From contig NZ_AP017459.1 in NCBI RefSeq assembly GCF_002355835.1, positions 62,001 through 126,000 of the forward strand: DNA of 64,000 nt, in the 5' to 3' direction. A program made the position numbers and the translations under genes. Shown piece by piece: positions 21,188 through 30,643 of this stretch. Position 1 is the first letter of the stretch; each line of letters starts with the position of its first letter. Source of the stretch: Candidatus Endomicrobiellum trichonymphae. Its GTDB lineage: Bacteria; Elusimicrobiota; Endomicrobiia; Endomicrobiales; Endomicrobiaceae. The notes beneath the pieces were generated by a model that saw nothing but the letters and a program-made list of their open reading frames with translations, was not told where the DNA came from and made no database searches.

Positions 21188-23821
21188 TTATAATAAAATA
21201 TATTTGTGCGCATTTTTTACGGCATCGTTTAAATTTGACAAGTCTTTTGACCCGCCTTGAGCAAAATCAGGTTTCCCTCCGGCGGAACCGTTTATAGACG
21301 CTGCAAAAGCTTTCGCAATTTTCCCAGCATTGATTCCTTTTTGCACGCAGTCTGCTGTAGCGGATAATATAAAAGATGCTCTGTCTTCATTTTTAGAAAC
21401 GATTAATAATACGGCAGACTTCAATTTTTCTTTTAATTGATCGGATATGGTTCTCAGCGCTTTTATATCTGCTTTGTCTGCAATGACAGATAAAAAGTTT
21501 ATTCCGTTAATTTTTTTGACTTCTTTGGCGTAAGAATCTATCTCGCCTGATATCAGACTGCTTTTTAAAGATTTGAATTCATTTTCAAGTTTTTTATAAT
21601 CGGATATATATTTATGCGCTTTATTTACAAGTTCTTCTTTTGAAGCGTTTAATATTTTCGAAGTTTTTATAATTACGGCTTCTTCATCAAGAATATAATT
21701 TTCTGCAGCTATGCCTGCAACCGCTTCTATACGCCTTACTCCTGCGGCGGCAGATGATTCCGATATGATTTTGAAAATGCCTATATCGCCGGTTCTGCTG
21801 ACGTGCGTTCCGCCGCACAATTCCATTGAATAATTGCCGTCTCCGCTTTCATTCTTTATTAAAACAGTCCTTACTTCGTCGCCGTACTTTTCGCCAAATA
21901 ATGCCATTGCTCCGGCATTTCGCGCTTTCGCTATTGCCATAGTTTCAATACGCACTTCTGAATTTAATCTTATAATGGAGTTGACTCTTTTTTCTATTTT
22001 AATTAAGTCGTCTTTTTTGAGCGCGGAAAAATGCGTAAAATCAAAACGAAAGTAATCTCTTGCAACTAGAGATCCCGCCTGAGTTATATGTCCGCCGAAC
22101 GCTTCGCGAAGCGCTTTGTGAAGCAGATGCGCAGCCGTATGATGTCTTGCAATTTGTTTCCTGCGTTCAATGTCAATTATTGTAGATACAGCATCATTAA
22201 TTTTTATTAGACCTTTTAGAACTTTTACTTTATGCACAAACAAATTTCCCGCGGGTTTGAAGATATATTCAACGATACTTTCAAAAGAGTTGTTTGCTAT
22301 TTTTCCTTTGTCGTCGCTTTGACCGCCGGACTGCGCATAAAAAGAAGAGTGTGAAAGTATAATCTCGCCATTATCGCCGGTTTTTAATTCGCTGATTTCG
22401 CTGCCGTCTTTTATTAAAGCCAAAACTCTGCTTTCGCTTGCGTAATTATCGTATCCGGTAAACACCGTATCGCCTGTCTTTTTGCGCAGTATTGAATAAA
22501 AAGTTATGTCTCTTTCGCCTGATCCGCACCATGCGACCCGCGATTTTTCCTGCGCTTTTTTCTGTTCGAATTTAAATTTGTCTTCGTCAATCTCCAATCC
22601 GTTTTCAAATGCCATCTCTTTTGTTAAATCGTGCGGAAATCCGTAAGTGTCATAGAGTTTAAAGACATCTTTGCCGCTTATAATATTTATGTCTTTAGAT
22701 TTGTAAGAGTTTATAATGCTGGAAAGTATTTCAGATCCTGATTCAAGCGTTTCTAGGAATTTTTCTTCTTCGGTTTTGACAATGGATCGTATATTGCTTA
22801 ATTTTGACGAAAGTTCCGGATAGGCAGCCTCCATAATTTTAAGTACGTCTGAAACAAGTTCATTTATATACGGCTTATTGTATCCGTAAAATTTCCCCTG
22901 TCTTAAAGCTCTTCTTAGAATTCTTCTTAAGACATAACCTCTTCCTTCGTTTGACGGCAGTATGCCGTCTGAAATTAAAAAGGTTACCGCTCTTGAGTGA
23001 TCAGCAATCATTCTCAACTTTGATATATTGCTGCCTTCATTTTTTATCTTTAAAATCTCTGCAGCATTTTCCATCACAGGCATAAACAAATCAGTGTCAA
23101 AAACGTTCTTTCTGCCGTTTACCGTCGCTGACAGTCTTTCAAGACCCATACCTGTATCGATGTTTTTTCTGGGAAGATTTTTTAATGAACCGTCAGGCTG
23201 TCTGTCAAACTGCGTGAAGACAAGGTTCCATATCTCGAGATATCTGTCACAATTGCACTCCGGACAGCATGCGGGGCTTCCACAGCCTGTCTCTTGCCCC
23301 AAATCTATTAAAATTTCTGAACACGGACCGCACGGACCTGTCTCGCCCATATTCCAAAAATTTGTTTTTTCATCCATTTTTATAATTTTGTTTGCAGGAG
23401 CGATATTCTTCCAAATCCCGGCAACTTCGTCGTCATCTTTATAAATGGTTATGTATAGTTTATCTTTGGGCAGCGACATGTTTTTTGTTAAAAATTCCCA
23501 AGCCCAAGCCGCGGCTTCCTTTTTAAAGTAATCGCCAAAAGAAAAGTTTCCGAGCATTTCAAAAAATGTAAGGTGTCTTGCGGTTGTTCCTACCTGATCG
23601 ATGTCTGACGTTCTGAAACATTTCTGGCAGCTTGCTGCTCTTGTAAAAGAATCTTTACTTTGTCCCAGAAAATGCTGTTTGAACTGCACCATTCCCGAAG
23701 AAGTAAAGAGCAGCGTTTTATCCCCGGCAGGGATAAGCGAGTCAGACGGAACGACAGCGCATCCGCTGTTCTTGAAAAATCCTAAAAATTCCGCTCTGAT
23801 TTTTGATGATAACTTATCCAT
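21188..23821 (-). CDS. alaS: Alanyl-tRNA synthetase
   Basis: Charges tRNA-Ala with alanine. At 877 residues it has the full length of the family and an uninterrupted frame. The class II catalytic core lies in the N-terminal part with the segment TARHLTFFEMLGNFSFGDYF. The editing domain carries the HxxxH motif in RHHTAAHLLHKAL and the zinc ligands in ELCGGTHVSRTG. The C-terminal domain follows with a glycine-rich end (GGKPDFAQGG). ATG 23821 gives the normal start MDKLSSKIRAEFLGFF. An essential gene, and as expected it shows no lesions. Confidence 0.97.
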   Translation of the reverse strand: MDKLSSKIRAEFLGFFKNSGCAVVPSDSLIPAGDKTLLFTSSGMVQFKQHFLGQSKDSFTRAASCQKCFRTSDIDQVGTTARHLTFFEMLGNFSFGDYFKKEAAAWAWEFLTKNMSLPKDKLYITIYKDDDEVAGIWKNIAPANKIIKMDEKTNFWNMGETGPCGPCSEILIDLGQETGCGSPACCPECNCDRYLEIWNLVFTQFDRQPDGSLKNLPRKNIDTGMGLERLSATVNGRKNVFDTDLFMPVMENAAEILKIKNEGSNISKLRMIADHSRAVTFLISDGILPSNEGRGYVLRRILRRALRQGKFYGYNKPYINELVSDVLKIMEAAYPELSSKLSNIRSIVKTEEEKFLETLESGSEILSSIINSYKSKDINIISGKDVFKLYDTYGFPHDLTKEMAFENGLEIDEDKFKFEQKKAQEKSRVAWCGSGERDITFYSILRKKTGDTVFTGYDNYASESRVLALIKDGSEISELKTGDNGEIILSHSSFYAQSGGQSDDKGKIANNSFESIVEYIFKPAGNLFVHKVKVLKGLIKINDAVSTIIDIERRKQIARHHTAAHLLHKALREAFGGHITQAGSLVARDYFRFDFTHFSALKKDDLIKIEKRVNSIIRLNSEVRIETMAIAKARNAGAMALFGEKYGDEVRTVLIKNESGDGNYSMELCGGTHVSRTGDIGIFKIISESSAAAGVRRIEAVAGIAAENYILDEEAVIIKTSKILNASKEELVNKAHKYISDYKKLENEFKSLKSSLISGEIDSYAKEVKKINGINFLSVIADKADIKALRTISDQLKEKLKSAVLLIVSKNEDRASFILSATADCVQKGINAGKIAKAFAASINGSAGGKPDFAQGGSKDLSNLNDAVKNAHKYILL

Positions 23822-23911
23822 AATATGAAAAGTGTATCAAAATTCCTCTTTTAACTCAATTTTTTGACGCGGCGTTTTTGTATTTGACCCAAGTTTTCTT
23901 CTTTATAACAT

Positions 23912-23937
23912 AAAAAGCAGTCATAGAGAGACTGCTT
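23912..23937 (-). terminator. Rho-independent terminator (minus strand)
   Basis: AAGCAGTC and GACTGCTT form an 8-bp stem around a 7-base loop. Read on the minus strand the stem is followed by TTTTTA. It lies upstream of alaS and would stop leftward transcription arriving from the macB side. Confidence 0.65.
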
Positions 23938-24259
23938 ACGGCATAGAGGAAAGATTGCATATAAAGCTCAGTCAGCGCACAAGTATAAAGAACTGTTTAG
24001 AAATATATAAAAAGGATTGTTAAAAAAGAGTTGAAAAAACTAAGATACTTTTAATTGTAGGATTAATGTGCTAATGACTGCCTGTCAAAAGCCGCCGCTA
24101 ATCATTTCTCGACCATTGCCGACAAAAACGATGTCTCTACTCCACTCAATAACTACCGATACCAATTGTTGACAATGATGCTAGTGAAAAAAAGTTGAAA
24201 GCAGTTCCCGTAAATTATGTTTCTCCTGTCGTTAAGTTTTTAAAATAGTTGGATTAAAG

Positions 24260-24412
24260 TTGACATATATAAGTCTTGCATACTATGTATTTGGTAAAAT
24301 CGGAGCAGAAATAGTCGGGATATTGTATGGATTGTTTCTTTGGCTTCAAGGGGTCTTATGTTTGTATATCTGTGGCTTAACTATAAATTCTATTTTAAAA
24401 AGAGTAAATTAA
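24260..24412 (+). pseudogene. Hydrophobic reading-frame remnant
   Basis: A 50-codon plus-strand frame starting at a possible TTG reads as one long hydrophobic stretch (GAEIVGILYGLFLWLQGV and a second half) ending KRVN. No start site, no upstream continuation and no family recognised. It is probably the tail of a lost membrane protein; it may also be chance. Confidence 0.25.
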
Positions 24413-24673
24413 ATAAAATTGGAGTAAAGTAAGAGAGCAAAAATTTGGTATGGCATGTGTGTGGGGAACGTCGTAAAGAAAAATATCTTAAGAATTCTAT
24501 GCATGGTGCGGTTTAATGATAAGCAGATATCTAAACTTGATGCGATGTCAAAGTAGTGCGGGCTATATCTACAATATTGCGTAATATTGTTGTAGCACAT
24601 TTAGAAAAAAATGCTAATATAAGTTAAAGAAGTAAATCAAACAAGACAGTTATTGCCCGTTTAATAGAAATAG

Positions 24674-24750
24674 TTATCCAGAAGTTATCAACAGGCTAAA
24701 GATATTGAAAAATCAATGCGAATATTGTTTTGCGTAAAAGACTATCCACA
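24674..24750. promoter_or_regulatory. Three DnaA-box-like 9-mers
   Basis: TTATCCAGA (24674), TTATCAACA (24685) and CTATCCACA (24742) all lie in the same orientation within 77 bases, each one base away from the TTATNCACA consensus. They lie in a gene-free stretch. This may be a DnaA-binding regulatory cluster or chance in AT-rich DNA. Confidence 0.3.
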
Positions 24751-25054
24751 TTGTTTAGAATAACTATTATTACTGTATTCAAGTTTTTAAGGATGTTTAA
24801 AGGATAACGGTAAAAGATTTGAGGGTTAATAAGTCTTTCCCAATTCAATGCGCGAGCTGTCAACTAATAGTGAATAAATATAATTGGTTGTCGTCTATGA
24901 CTGTTCAGCCGTTTTATAAAACCACTTCCGAATATATGAGGTTATTATGCATGACGATGTTATTGTTGATGCGCCTTATACGTTGGACAGTAAATATAAG
25001 CAGGATAATATCTTGTCTTAAACGGCGATTTGTGGGAAAGTCACAACCGAAGTA

Positions 25055-27007
25055 TCAGTCGTGTCTTAAAGCGTCGATAGGGTTTAGAATCGACGCTTTT
25101 CTTGCCGGCCACACGCCAAAAATTAAACCTATAAGTCCTGAAAAACAAAAAGCAAATCCTATGGAAAAAGGCGTTATATAAATTGTCCATCCGGCAAATT
25201 TACCCATTATAACCGATAATCCTGATCCAAAAAGTATGCCTATAATGCCGCCTACGCAGCATACAAAGACAGATTCAATAATAAACTGAAATAAAATATC
25301 GGCATTGTTTGCACCTATAGCTTTTCTCAAACCTATTTCTTTTGTTCTTTCAGAGACGGAAACAAACATGATATTCATTATACCTATGCCGCCGATAAGC
25401 AGACTTATGAAAGCAATGGATCCAAAAAGGTAAGTAAATGTTCGTGTCACTGAAGATAGTGTTTTCTTAATTTCCTCCATATTAATCACTCTTACGGCAT
25501 CTTTTTCGTCAGCCGGTAGCCGGTGTATAAATAAAAGCCTTTTTATTATAGATTCGGAAACTTCTGACATATCCGCATCTTCCTTTACCTGTACGTCCAT
25601 AAATCCTAACTCTTTAATGCCGAACATTCTGTACAGAGCAGTGTTTAAAGGAATAATAACTTTATCGTCTTCATCGCGCCACTCATTTGAACTTTTAGAA
25701 GGCAGAACTCCTATGACTTGAAAATCCGTTTTGTTAATTTTTACATATTTGCCTGTAGGGTTAAAATTTTCGTCGCCGTAAAGTTTTTTTATTACAGTCT
25801 TACCCAATACTGCAACTTTTTTCTTTTCCCTATTTTCTTCTTCTGTAAAAAATCGGCCGTCAGATATATAATAATTTTTTAAATCGGCATAATCTGCGGA
25901 AACTCCTATAAGCGTTGTATCGCAGTTTTTGCCGTTTGCAACAATAGTTAGTTGCTCTCTCCCGCAGCCGCCGCTGACAGTTCGTACGCCTGAAACGTTC
26001 CTTTTTAGATCGTCAATATCGTTAATGTTTAGTTTTAAATATTTGTCATTTTGTGAAAGACTGGGAATTACCATTAAAATATCCGGCTTTCCCAAATTTT
26101 CAATATACTTTGTAATATTTCTTTTTGCTCCATTGACGATGGCAAACATTGCTATAAGACTCGCAACTCCCATCGTAATTCCCAGTACTGATAATATAGA
26201 GCGCATTTTGTTTCCCAAGAGAGATCTTAAAGCCTCTTTAAAGTAATCTCTAAATTTTTTTACTAATGAAAAAGTGTTATGTTTAAACGTTTTCTTTTGA
26301 AAAACCGGGTTTGAACTGCTTTTTTCTGATATTTTTTTATCAGATATTATAAGTCCATCCTGTATCTTCACAATTTTTGTTGCGCAGTCGGCAAGTTCTG
26401 CCTCATGAGTAACCATTACTATCGTTATGCCTGTATTATTCAAATCTTTGAGTATTTTTATAATTTCTTTAGCGGATTTTGTATCTAAATTACCTGTCGG
26501 TTCATCTGCAAAGATTATCAATGGTTTATTTATGAGAGATCTTGCAATAGCAGCTCTCTGTTGCTGCCCGCCAGAAACTTCGCTTGGACGGTGTTTTATA
26601 CGTTCTGACAAACCAACCATATCAAGCAGTTTTAAGGAATCTTCGAATTCTTCTTTGTCTTTTGAATCTGTATAAATCGCGGGCAGAGAAACGTTTTCTG
26701 AAAGTGTGAGTTTAGGTAAAAGGTTAAACTGCTGGAAAATAAATCCTAAATAGCGGTTTCTTAATGCGGCAAGTTCGTTATTGGAGTAATTTAAAGTTTC
26801 TATCCCTGCAAGTTTATAAGAACCTTCCGACGGCTTATCAAGCAGTCCCAATATGTTTAGAAGAGTGGATTTCCCGCTTCCCGACTGCCCCATAATGGCA
26901 ACAAATTCGCCCTGCATAATTTCTAAATTTATGCCGTGCAGTACCGGAACATCCAGCTTTTCAAGGTGATATGTTTTCTTGAGATTTTTAATTTCTATTG
27001 CTTTCAT
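25055..27007 (-). CDS. macB: MacB-type ABC transporter (ATPase fused to permease)
   Basis: Inner-membrane ATPase/permease of a MacA-MacB-TolC-type exporter. The 650-residue protein has an N-terminal ATPase domain with Walker A GQSGSGKST, signature SGGQQQRAAIARSL and Walker B IIFADEPTGNLD. The C-terminal part has one membrane span near residue 270 (IRSILSVLGITMGVASLIAM region), a large periplasmic domain, and three more spans in the FtsX-like end, including TKEIGLRKAIGA. It is the third gene after tolC-like and macA on the minus strand. No lesion seen. Likely substrates are toxic compounds or small peptides; the sequence does not show which. Confidence 0.93.
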   Translation of the reverse strand: MKAIEIKNLKKTYHLEKLDVPVLHGINLEIMQGEFVAIMGQSGSGKSTLLNILGLLDKPSEGSYKLAGIETLNYSNNELAALRNRYLGFIFQQFNLLPKLTLSENVSLPAIYTDSKDKEEFEDSLKLLDMVGLSERIKHRPSEVSGGQQQRAAIARSLINKPLIIFADEPTGNLDTKSAKEIIKILKDLNNTGITIVMVTHEAELADCATKIVKIQDGLIISDKKISEKSSSNPVFQKKTFKHNTFSLVKKFRDYFKEALRSLLGNKMRSILSVLGITMGVASLIAMFAIVNGAKRNITKYIENLGKPDILMVIPSLSQNDKYLKLNINDIDDLKRNVSGVRTVSGGCGREQLTIVANGKNCDTTLIGVSADYADLKNYYISDGRFFTEEENREKKKVAVLGKTVIKKLYGDENFNPTGKYVKINKTDFQVIGVLPSKSSNEWRDEDDKVIIPLNTALYRMFGIKELGFMDVQVKEDADMSEVSESIIKRLLFIHRLPADEKDAVRVINMEEIKKTLSSVTRTFTYLFGSIAFISLLIGGIGIMNIMFVSVSERTKEIGLRKAIGANNADILFQFIIESVFVCCVGGIIGILFGSGLSVIMGKFAGWTIYITPFSIGFAFCFSGLIGLIFGVWPARKASILNPIDALRHD

Positions 27008-27162
27008 TTTAATTTCACATTTTTGCTTATTCTAAGACGTATGTACGTATATAAATAAACTTAGGATTGTTGAATACTGTGCCGCTTAAGAATCACCTGT
27101 GCCTCAGCATAGCTTCTGCTGAAAAACGAATTTGCAAGGATAAAACTAAAAAAATAGAAATT

Positions 27163-28068
27163 TTAATTTTTCTCTTTGACAGGCTTGAAAGTAACAACGG
27201 TTTCATCCTGATTTAGCCCTGATAAAATCTCGGTAAATATACCGTCGCTTATCCCGGTTTTTATCTCTCTTTTCTCCAATGTAGGTTTATTTATATTTCC
27301 AGTTTTCACGGTTACGGTCTTAGTGTCCCCTATTTCGCTGATAAAAGTGTTGGCAATTGCCGGAGCATTCTTTTTGAATTCCGCTATTATCATTACCGTT
27401 ACAGTCATTCCTGATTTAAAAGCCTTAGGTTTTTTTAAGGGCTTTATTCGTATTTCATATACATTAACGTTATTTAAAAGTTTTGATTCATAGGATATAT
27501 GTTCTACAATGCCTTCAAAATTTTCGTCGGGATATGCGTCTAAATACATTTTAGTCCTGATACCTTTTTTAATATATCTTAAGTCAGTCTCGTCTATATA
27601 TGCCTTAACTATTAAATCATCAGCCATAGCTAAAATTACTTCATTTGAAGATACGTCATGACCCGGTTCTTTCTGCCTTAAAATAATAAAACCGTCCATA
27701 TAAGCAATAATAGGTGTCGGTTTATAAATGTTCTGATATTTTTCGTATTCCTGTTCGCTTATAGTTCTTGCCGCATCAACCATTGATGCTCTTTCGCTGG
27801 AACTCATCAAAATAATAATTTGCCCTTTTTTTATTTTATCCCCTTCGTTTACAAGAATTTTTTCAATTCTTCCGTTAAACGAAGACTTAACTTCAAGCCT
27901 GTTTCTAGGATTTACGACCCCGTTTTCCCTAAGTTCCAAATACAAGTTTCTGGGTGTGAGAGTCGTTTCTTTGTCTATCACCTGTTTTGACGGTTTAAAT
28001 TTAAATATAAGAAATACTGCAGTTGCAACGACTGCAAGCAAGATTGTAATCAAAATAAATTTTTTCAT
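27163..28068 (-). CDS. macA: MacA-type periplasmic adaptor (HlyD/RND membrane-fusion family)
   Basis: Adaptor linking MacB to the outer-membrane channel. It has an N-terminal signal or anchor (ILITILLAVVATAVFLIF) and a lipoyl-type domain with the segment GRIEKILVNEGDKIKKGQII. A short helical hairpin region and beta-barrel segments follow, as in MacA. At 301 residues it is somewhat shorter than E. coli MacA (about 370), the difference lying in the helical hairpin. It starts one base after the tolC-like stop, so the genes are co-transcribed. No lesion. Confidence 0.9.
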   Translation of the reverse strand: MKKFILITILLAVVATAVFLIFKFKPSKQVIDKETTLTPRNLYLELRENGVVNPRNRLEVKSSFNGRIEKILVNEGDKIKKGQIIILMSSSERASMVDAARTISEQEYEKYQNIYKPTPIIAYMDGFIILRQKEPGHDVSSNEVILAMADDLIVKAYIDETDLRYIKKGIRTKMYLDAYPDENFEGIVEHISYESKLLNNVNVYEIRIKPLKKPKAFKSGMTVTVMIIAEFKKNAPAIANTFISEIGDTKTVTVKTGNINKPTLEKREIKTGISDGIFTEILSGLNQDETVVTFKPVKEKN

Positions 28069-28069
28069 G

Positions 28070-29290
28070 TTACTTCCCTTTTAAACTTTTTCCTGTGAAA
28101 GTATTCCACTCAGCTCTTTTCAAAACCGCCTCTTTTTTAGCTTCGAGCAGCTCTATTTGTGAAGAAAAATAATCTTTTTCTATTGAGTACCACTTTTCGT
28201 AATTTACGATTCCGTTTACGTATTCTTTTGCCGAGATTTCTGAAAGAAGTTTTGTAACGCTTAAATACTGCGTTTTTAAAGCAACAAGTTCATAAGCATT
28301 TGTAAGATTGTTATAATGTTCTATAGCTTCCGCTTTTAAATTATTGGCGATATTTTTTAACTCTTCAGAAGCAATTTTCAGATTGTTTGAAGCAGTTTGC
28401 ATATATGCGTATCTTTTTCCGCCGTTAAAAATCGTATAGGAAATTTTTAACGATGGCAACCATTGACTAAAAAGTAGTGAGCGAAGCGAACGACTCTTTA
28501 ATTGAATATTTCCTGTTAACGATGGCAACCATTGACTTTTAGCTTTTAAAGTTTGAATTTTACAGCTTTCAAGTTTATTTTGTGCGATTATAAATTCCGG
28601 AATGACAGTTATAAGACTGTCATAGTCTGGTTTTTGGGGTAACTTTTCAGAGATAGCAAGCCGTTCGTTTGTTTCCAGAATTGTTGTATAGTCGTTTCTG
28701 CCTATAGCTTTTAACAACTGTGCCGAAGCAGTTTCTATATATCTTTGCATCACTTTTAAATCATATTCTACTATTGCAAAATCAGCTTCTACTTTCCTTA
28801 GCGAAGCGATATTGACTTCGCCAGAATTATATTTAAATTCTATCATATTTTTGTTTTCTATTCTTTTTTCCTTTGCATTCTTTAACAATTCTATTTTTTC
28901 GTATAAACATATAAGATTTATATAAGCTGCATCGGCTTTATAAAGCTCATTGGAGACAATCCTAGCGTAAGACGCTTGTGCGGATTTAAATTCAGAGGCT
29001 TTAGCTTTTAGATCGCTGTATTTTTCAAATCTTTCAAAAAGCGGAATAGCAATTTCTAATGTATAAGGATAATCATCATTACACTGGAAATTGCCTATAA
29101 TTTCTGGTAAAAATGACCCCAAAGAACTATTATATTCTTGTTTTGCATTATCTAATGCAAGTTTTGCAGCAGCAATGGAAGGGTTATTTTTTAAAGTCTG
29201 TATTTTAACCGTTTTCTTGTTAATTTCCTCAGCATAAACATAGAAGGTTACAATAAATAACGATAGTAAAACAACAAAGATTTTTTTCAT
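28070..29290 (-). CDS. TolC-type outer-membrane efflux protein
   Basis: Outer-membrane channel of the exporter. A signal peptide opens the protein (IFVVLLSLFIVTFYVYAEE). Two long helical repeats follow, with the typical second-half segment SYTIFNGGKR. Length is 406 residues, as usual. It is the first gene of the three-gene minus-strand operon with macA and macB. An in-frame repeat encodes QWLPSL twice, 23 residues apart, and the DNA between suggests a tandem duplication or small insertion. The reading frame survives it. Its presence implies a Gram-negative envelope. Confidence 0.9.
   Translation of the reverse strand: MKKIFVVLLSLFIVTFYVYAEEINKKTVKIQTLKNNPSIAAAKLALDNAKQEYNSSLGSFLPEIIGNFQCNDDYPYTLEIAIPLFERFEKYSDLKAKASEFKSAQASYARIVSNELYKADAAYINLICLYEKIELLKNAKEKRIENKNMIEFKYNSGEVNIASLRKVEADFAIVEYDLKVMQRYIETASAQLLKAIGRNDYTTILETNERLAISEKLPQKPDYDSLITVIPEFIIAQNKLESCKIQTLKAKSQWLPSLTGNIQLKSRSLRSLLFSQWLPSLKISYTIFNGGKRYAYMQTASNNLKIASEELKNIANNLKAEAIEHYNNLTNAYELVALKTQYLSVTKLLSEISAKEYVNGIVNYEKWYSIEKDYFSSQIELLEAKKEAVLKRAEWNTFTGKSLKGK
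28447..28537. repeat. In-frame 22-bp direct repeat inside the tolC-like gene
   Basis: TTAACGATGGCAACCATTGACT occurs at 28447-28468 and 28516-28537, a period of exactly 69 bases (23 codons), encoding QWLPSL twice on the minus strand. The bases between contain a GC-richer core (GAGCGAAGCGAACGACTC). It looks like a tandem duplication or a small inserted element that preserved the frame. Confidence 0.7.
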
Positions 29291-29744
29291 ATTTAATTAA
29301 TATCTACATTTCTTAAAGTTATTACAGCTATGGATATTTACTTATTATACATTTTTTTATGATTAAAGGAAACGGAAAATCTAAAGACATTCTCAAGCCT
29401 TAGTTGCGTCGGGATATTCTGCTTCTTATTTTCATTAAGAGATTTTGTAAAAACTGCATTTGTTGTCGCTAGTCGCAGTAGCGAGGCATCGCTTACTATT
29501 GGTTAAGTTAAAATATTTTAGAAAATTATTTTGCATAAAATATTTAAATTATAGGGTTTATTTAAAACATTATATACTTTCTTTTCCATAAATAAGAAAA
29601 CTACTTAACGACTTGGCAAATTTGTTTTTTTGTTGTAATTATAAGTCCGTGCTTTACCGCTTATTTGCTGTAAGGTCTGTTTAAAATCTGCCTGCTGTTA
29701 AAACAGAATGTTTGTTGTGGCAGGAGCGACTACTCTGCAACAGA
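29291..29744. other. Gene-free stretch before the rpmH operon
   Basis: About 450 bases between the divergent tolC-like and rpmH operons. I see no open frame with recognisable content and no strong hairpin. The rpmH promoter lies at its right end. Confidence 0.5.
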
Positions 29745-29774
29745 TTGACACTATCTTAAAATTTTAAATATAAT
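29745..29774 (+). promoter_or_regulatory. Sigma-70-type promoter of the rpmH operon
   Basis: A perfect TTGACA (29745-29750) and a perfect TATAAT (29769-29774) are separated by 18 bases, about 60 bases upstream of the rpmH start. This is the strongest promoter match I found in the window and fits a highly expressed ribosomal gene. Confidence 0.8.
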
Positions 29775-29832
29775 ATTAAAGATATTAGATTGCGTATAGG
29801 ATTTTGGTAAAGAGGAAAAAGGGTTTATAAAT

Positions 29833-29967
29833 ATGAAAAGAACGTTTCAGCCTAATAGAGCGAGAAGAAAAAAGAAAATAGGTTTTAGGGCAAGGATGGA
29901 TACGTCCGGCGGAAGGAGAATTTTGAGTGCGCGCAGAAGAAAAGGACGTAAGACGATCAGCGCATAA
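29833..29967 (+). CDS. rpmH: Ribosomal protein bL34
   Basis: A 44-residue, very basic protein starting [18 protein letters not shown] and ending RKGRKTISA, the unmistakable L34 sequence of the large ribosomal subunit. It is the first gene of rpmH-rnpA-yidD-yidC-jag, an order conserved near bacterial origins. A strong promoter lies just upstream. Confidence 0.96.
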   Translation: MKRTFQPNRARRKKKIGFRARMDTSGGRRILSARRRKGRKTISA

Positions 29968-29976
29968 AACAGTTTT

Positions 29977-30396
29977 ATGCGGGCAGAAAACAAGAAAAAC
30001 TTATCAGGAAGTTTGTTCCCGGAAAACAGTGCCGGAAAAAAGTTCTCTTTTACGTATTTTGAGCGACTGCATATCCAAAAGGATTTTGACAAAATATTTA
30101 AAAATGGGTTAAGACTTGAAAATAAGAATATAAAAATTTTAGTTTATAAAAGGAATGATGGGCATATTATAAGAAGATTGGGACTTATTACAACTAAAAG
30201 GGTAGGAGCTGCCGTCATAAGAAATAGGACAAAGAGAAGATTAAGAGAAATTTTCAGAACTAATAAACATTTTTTGGAATCGGGTTTGGACTTAATTTTT
30301 ATTTCCAAGCCAGGGACAGCATTGTTGGATTATGACAGTTTGAAAAAAATTATTTTAGATTTACTCAAAAGCGCAGAGTTATATAATCCGGAGTAA
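29977..30396 (+). CDS. rnpA: Ribonuclease P protein component
   Basis: Protein cofactor of RNase P, which trims the 5' ends of tRNA precursors. It has 139 residues. The central RNA-binding motif RNRTKRRLREIFR is conserved, preceded by RRLGLITTKRVG. The N-terminus is extended by about 25 residues compared with the minimal family before the FERLHIQKDFDKIF start region. The ATG at 29977 is ten bases after the rpmH stop, and the real start could be slightly downstream. It is co-transcribed with rpmH and yidD. Confidence 0.94.
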   Translation: MRAENKKNLSGSLFPENSAGKKFSFTYFERLHIQKDFDKIFKNGLRLENKNIKILVYKRNDGHIIRRLGLITTKRVGAAVIRNRTKRRLREIFRTNKHFLESGLDLIFISKPGTALLDYDSLKKIILDLLKSAELYNPE

Positions 30397-30399
30397 TGT

Positions 30400-30624
30400 A
30401 TGAAACAGATTGCGCTTTTTTTAATTAAATGTTATAAATTTATCTCGCAGTTTCTTCCATCTATATGTCGTTTCCAGCCAAGTTGTTCTACTTATGCTTA
30501 TCAAGCGATAGAAACCTATGGTTTTTTTAAAGGTTCTCTTTTAACTTTTAAAAGAATTATACGTTGCCGGCCTTTTTGTGCCGGCGGTTTTGATCCTGTA
30601 CCTTTGCCTAAAAAGAAAATTTAA
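30400..30624 (+). CDS. yidD: Membrane-insertion factor YidD
   Basis: A 74-residue protein with the family signature SICRFQPSCSTYAYQAIETY and RCRPFCAGGFDPVPLP. YidD is a small membrane-associated protein that helps insertion of proteins by the YidC/Sec route. It starts three bases after the rnpA stop and ends 19 bases before the yidC start, in the standard order. Confidence 0.95.
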   Translation: MKQIALFLIKCYKFISQFLPSICRFQPSCSTYAYQAIETYGFFKGSLLTFKRIIRCRPFCAGGFDPVPLPKKKI

Positions 30625-30643
30625 TGTTAAAAGGAAAGTCATA

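Larger units (their letters stand above)
23822..25054. other. Gene-poor stretch of 1.2 kb
   Basis: Between alaS and macB I find no complete gene. The stretch holds a hairpin with a T-run on the minus strand, a short hydrophobic reading frame near 24,260 and three near-consensus DnaA boxes near 24,700. A plus-strand open frame from 24,819 overlaps the macB gene and has no recognisable sequence, so I do not call it. Confidence 0.5.

Noticed and set aside
24819-25181. Plus-strand 120-codon frame near macB
   Set aside because: Its last third lies opposite the macB coding end and no family is recognisable.
29460-29510. Relation between the tolC-like insert and the bases near 29,470
   Set aside because: Both are GC-richer and look alike at first sight, but direct comparison in either orientation shows no continuous match.
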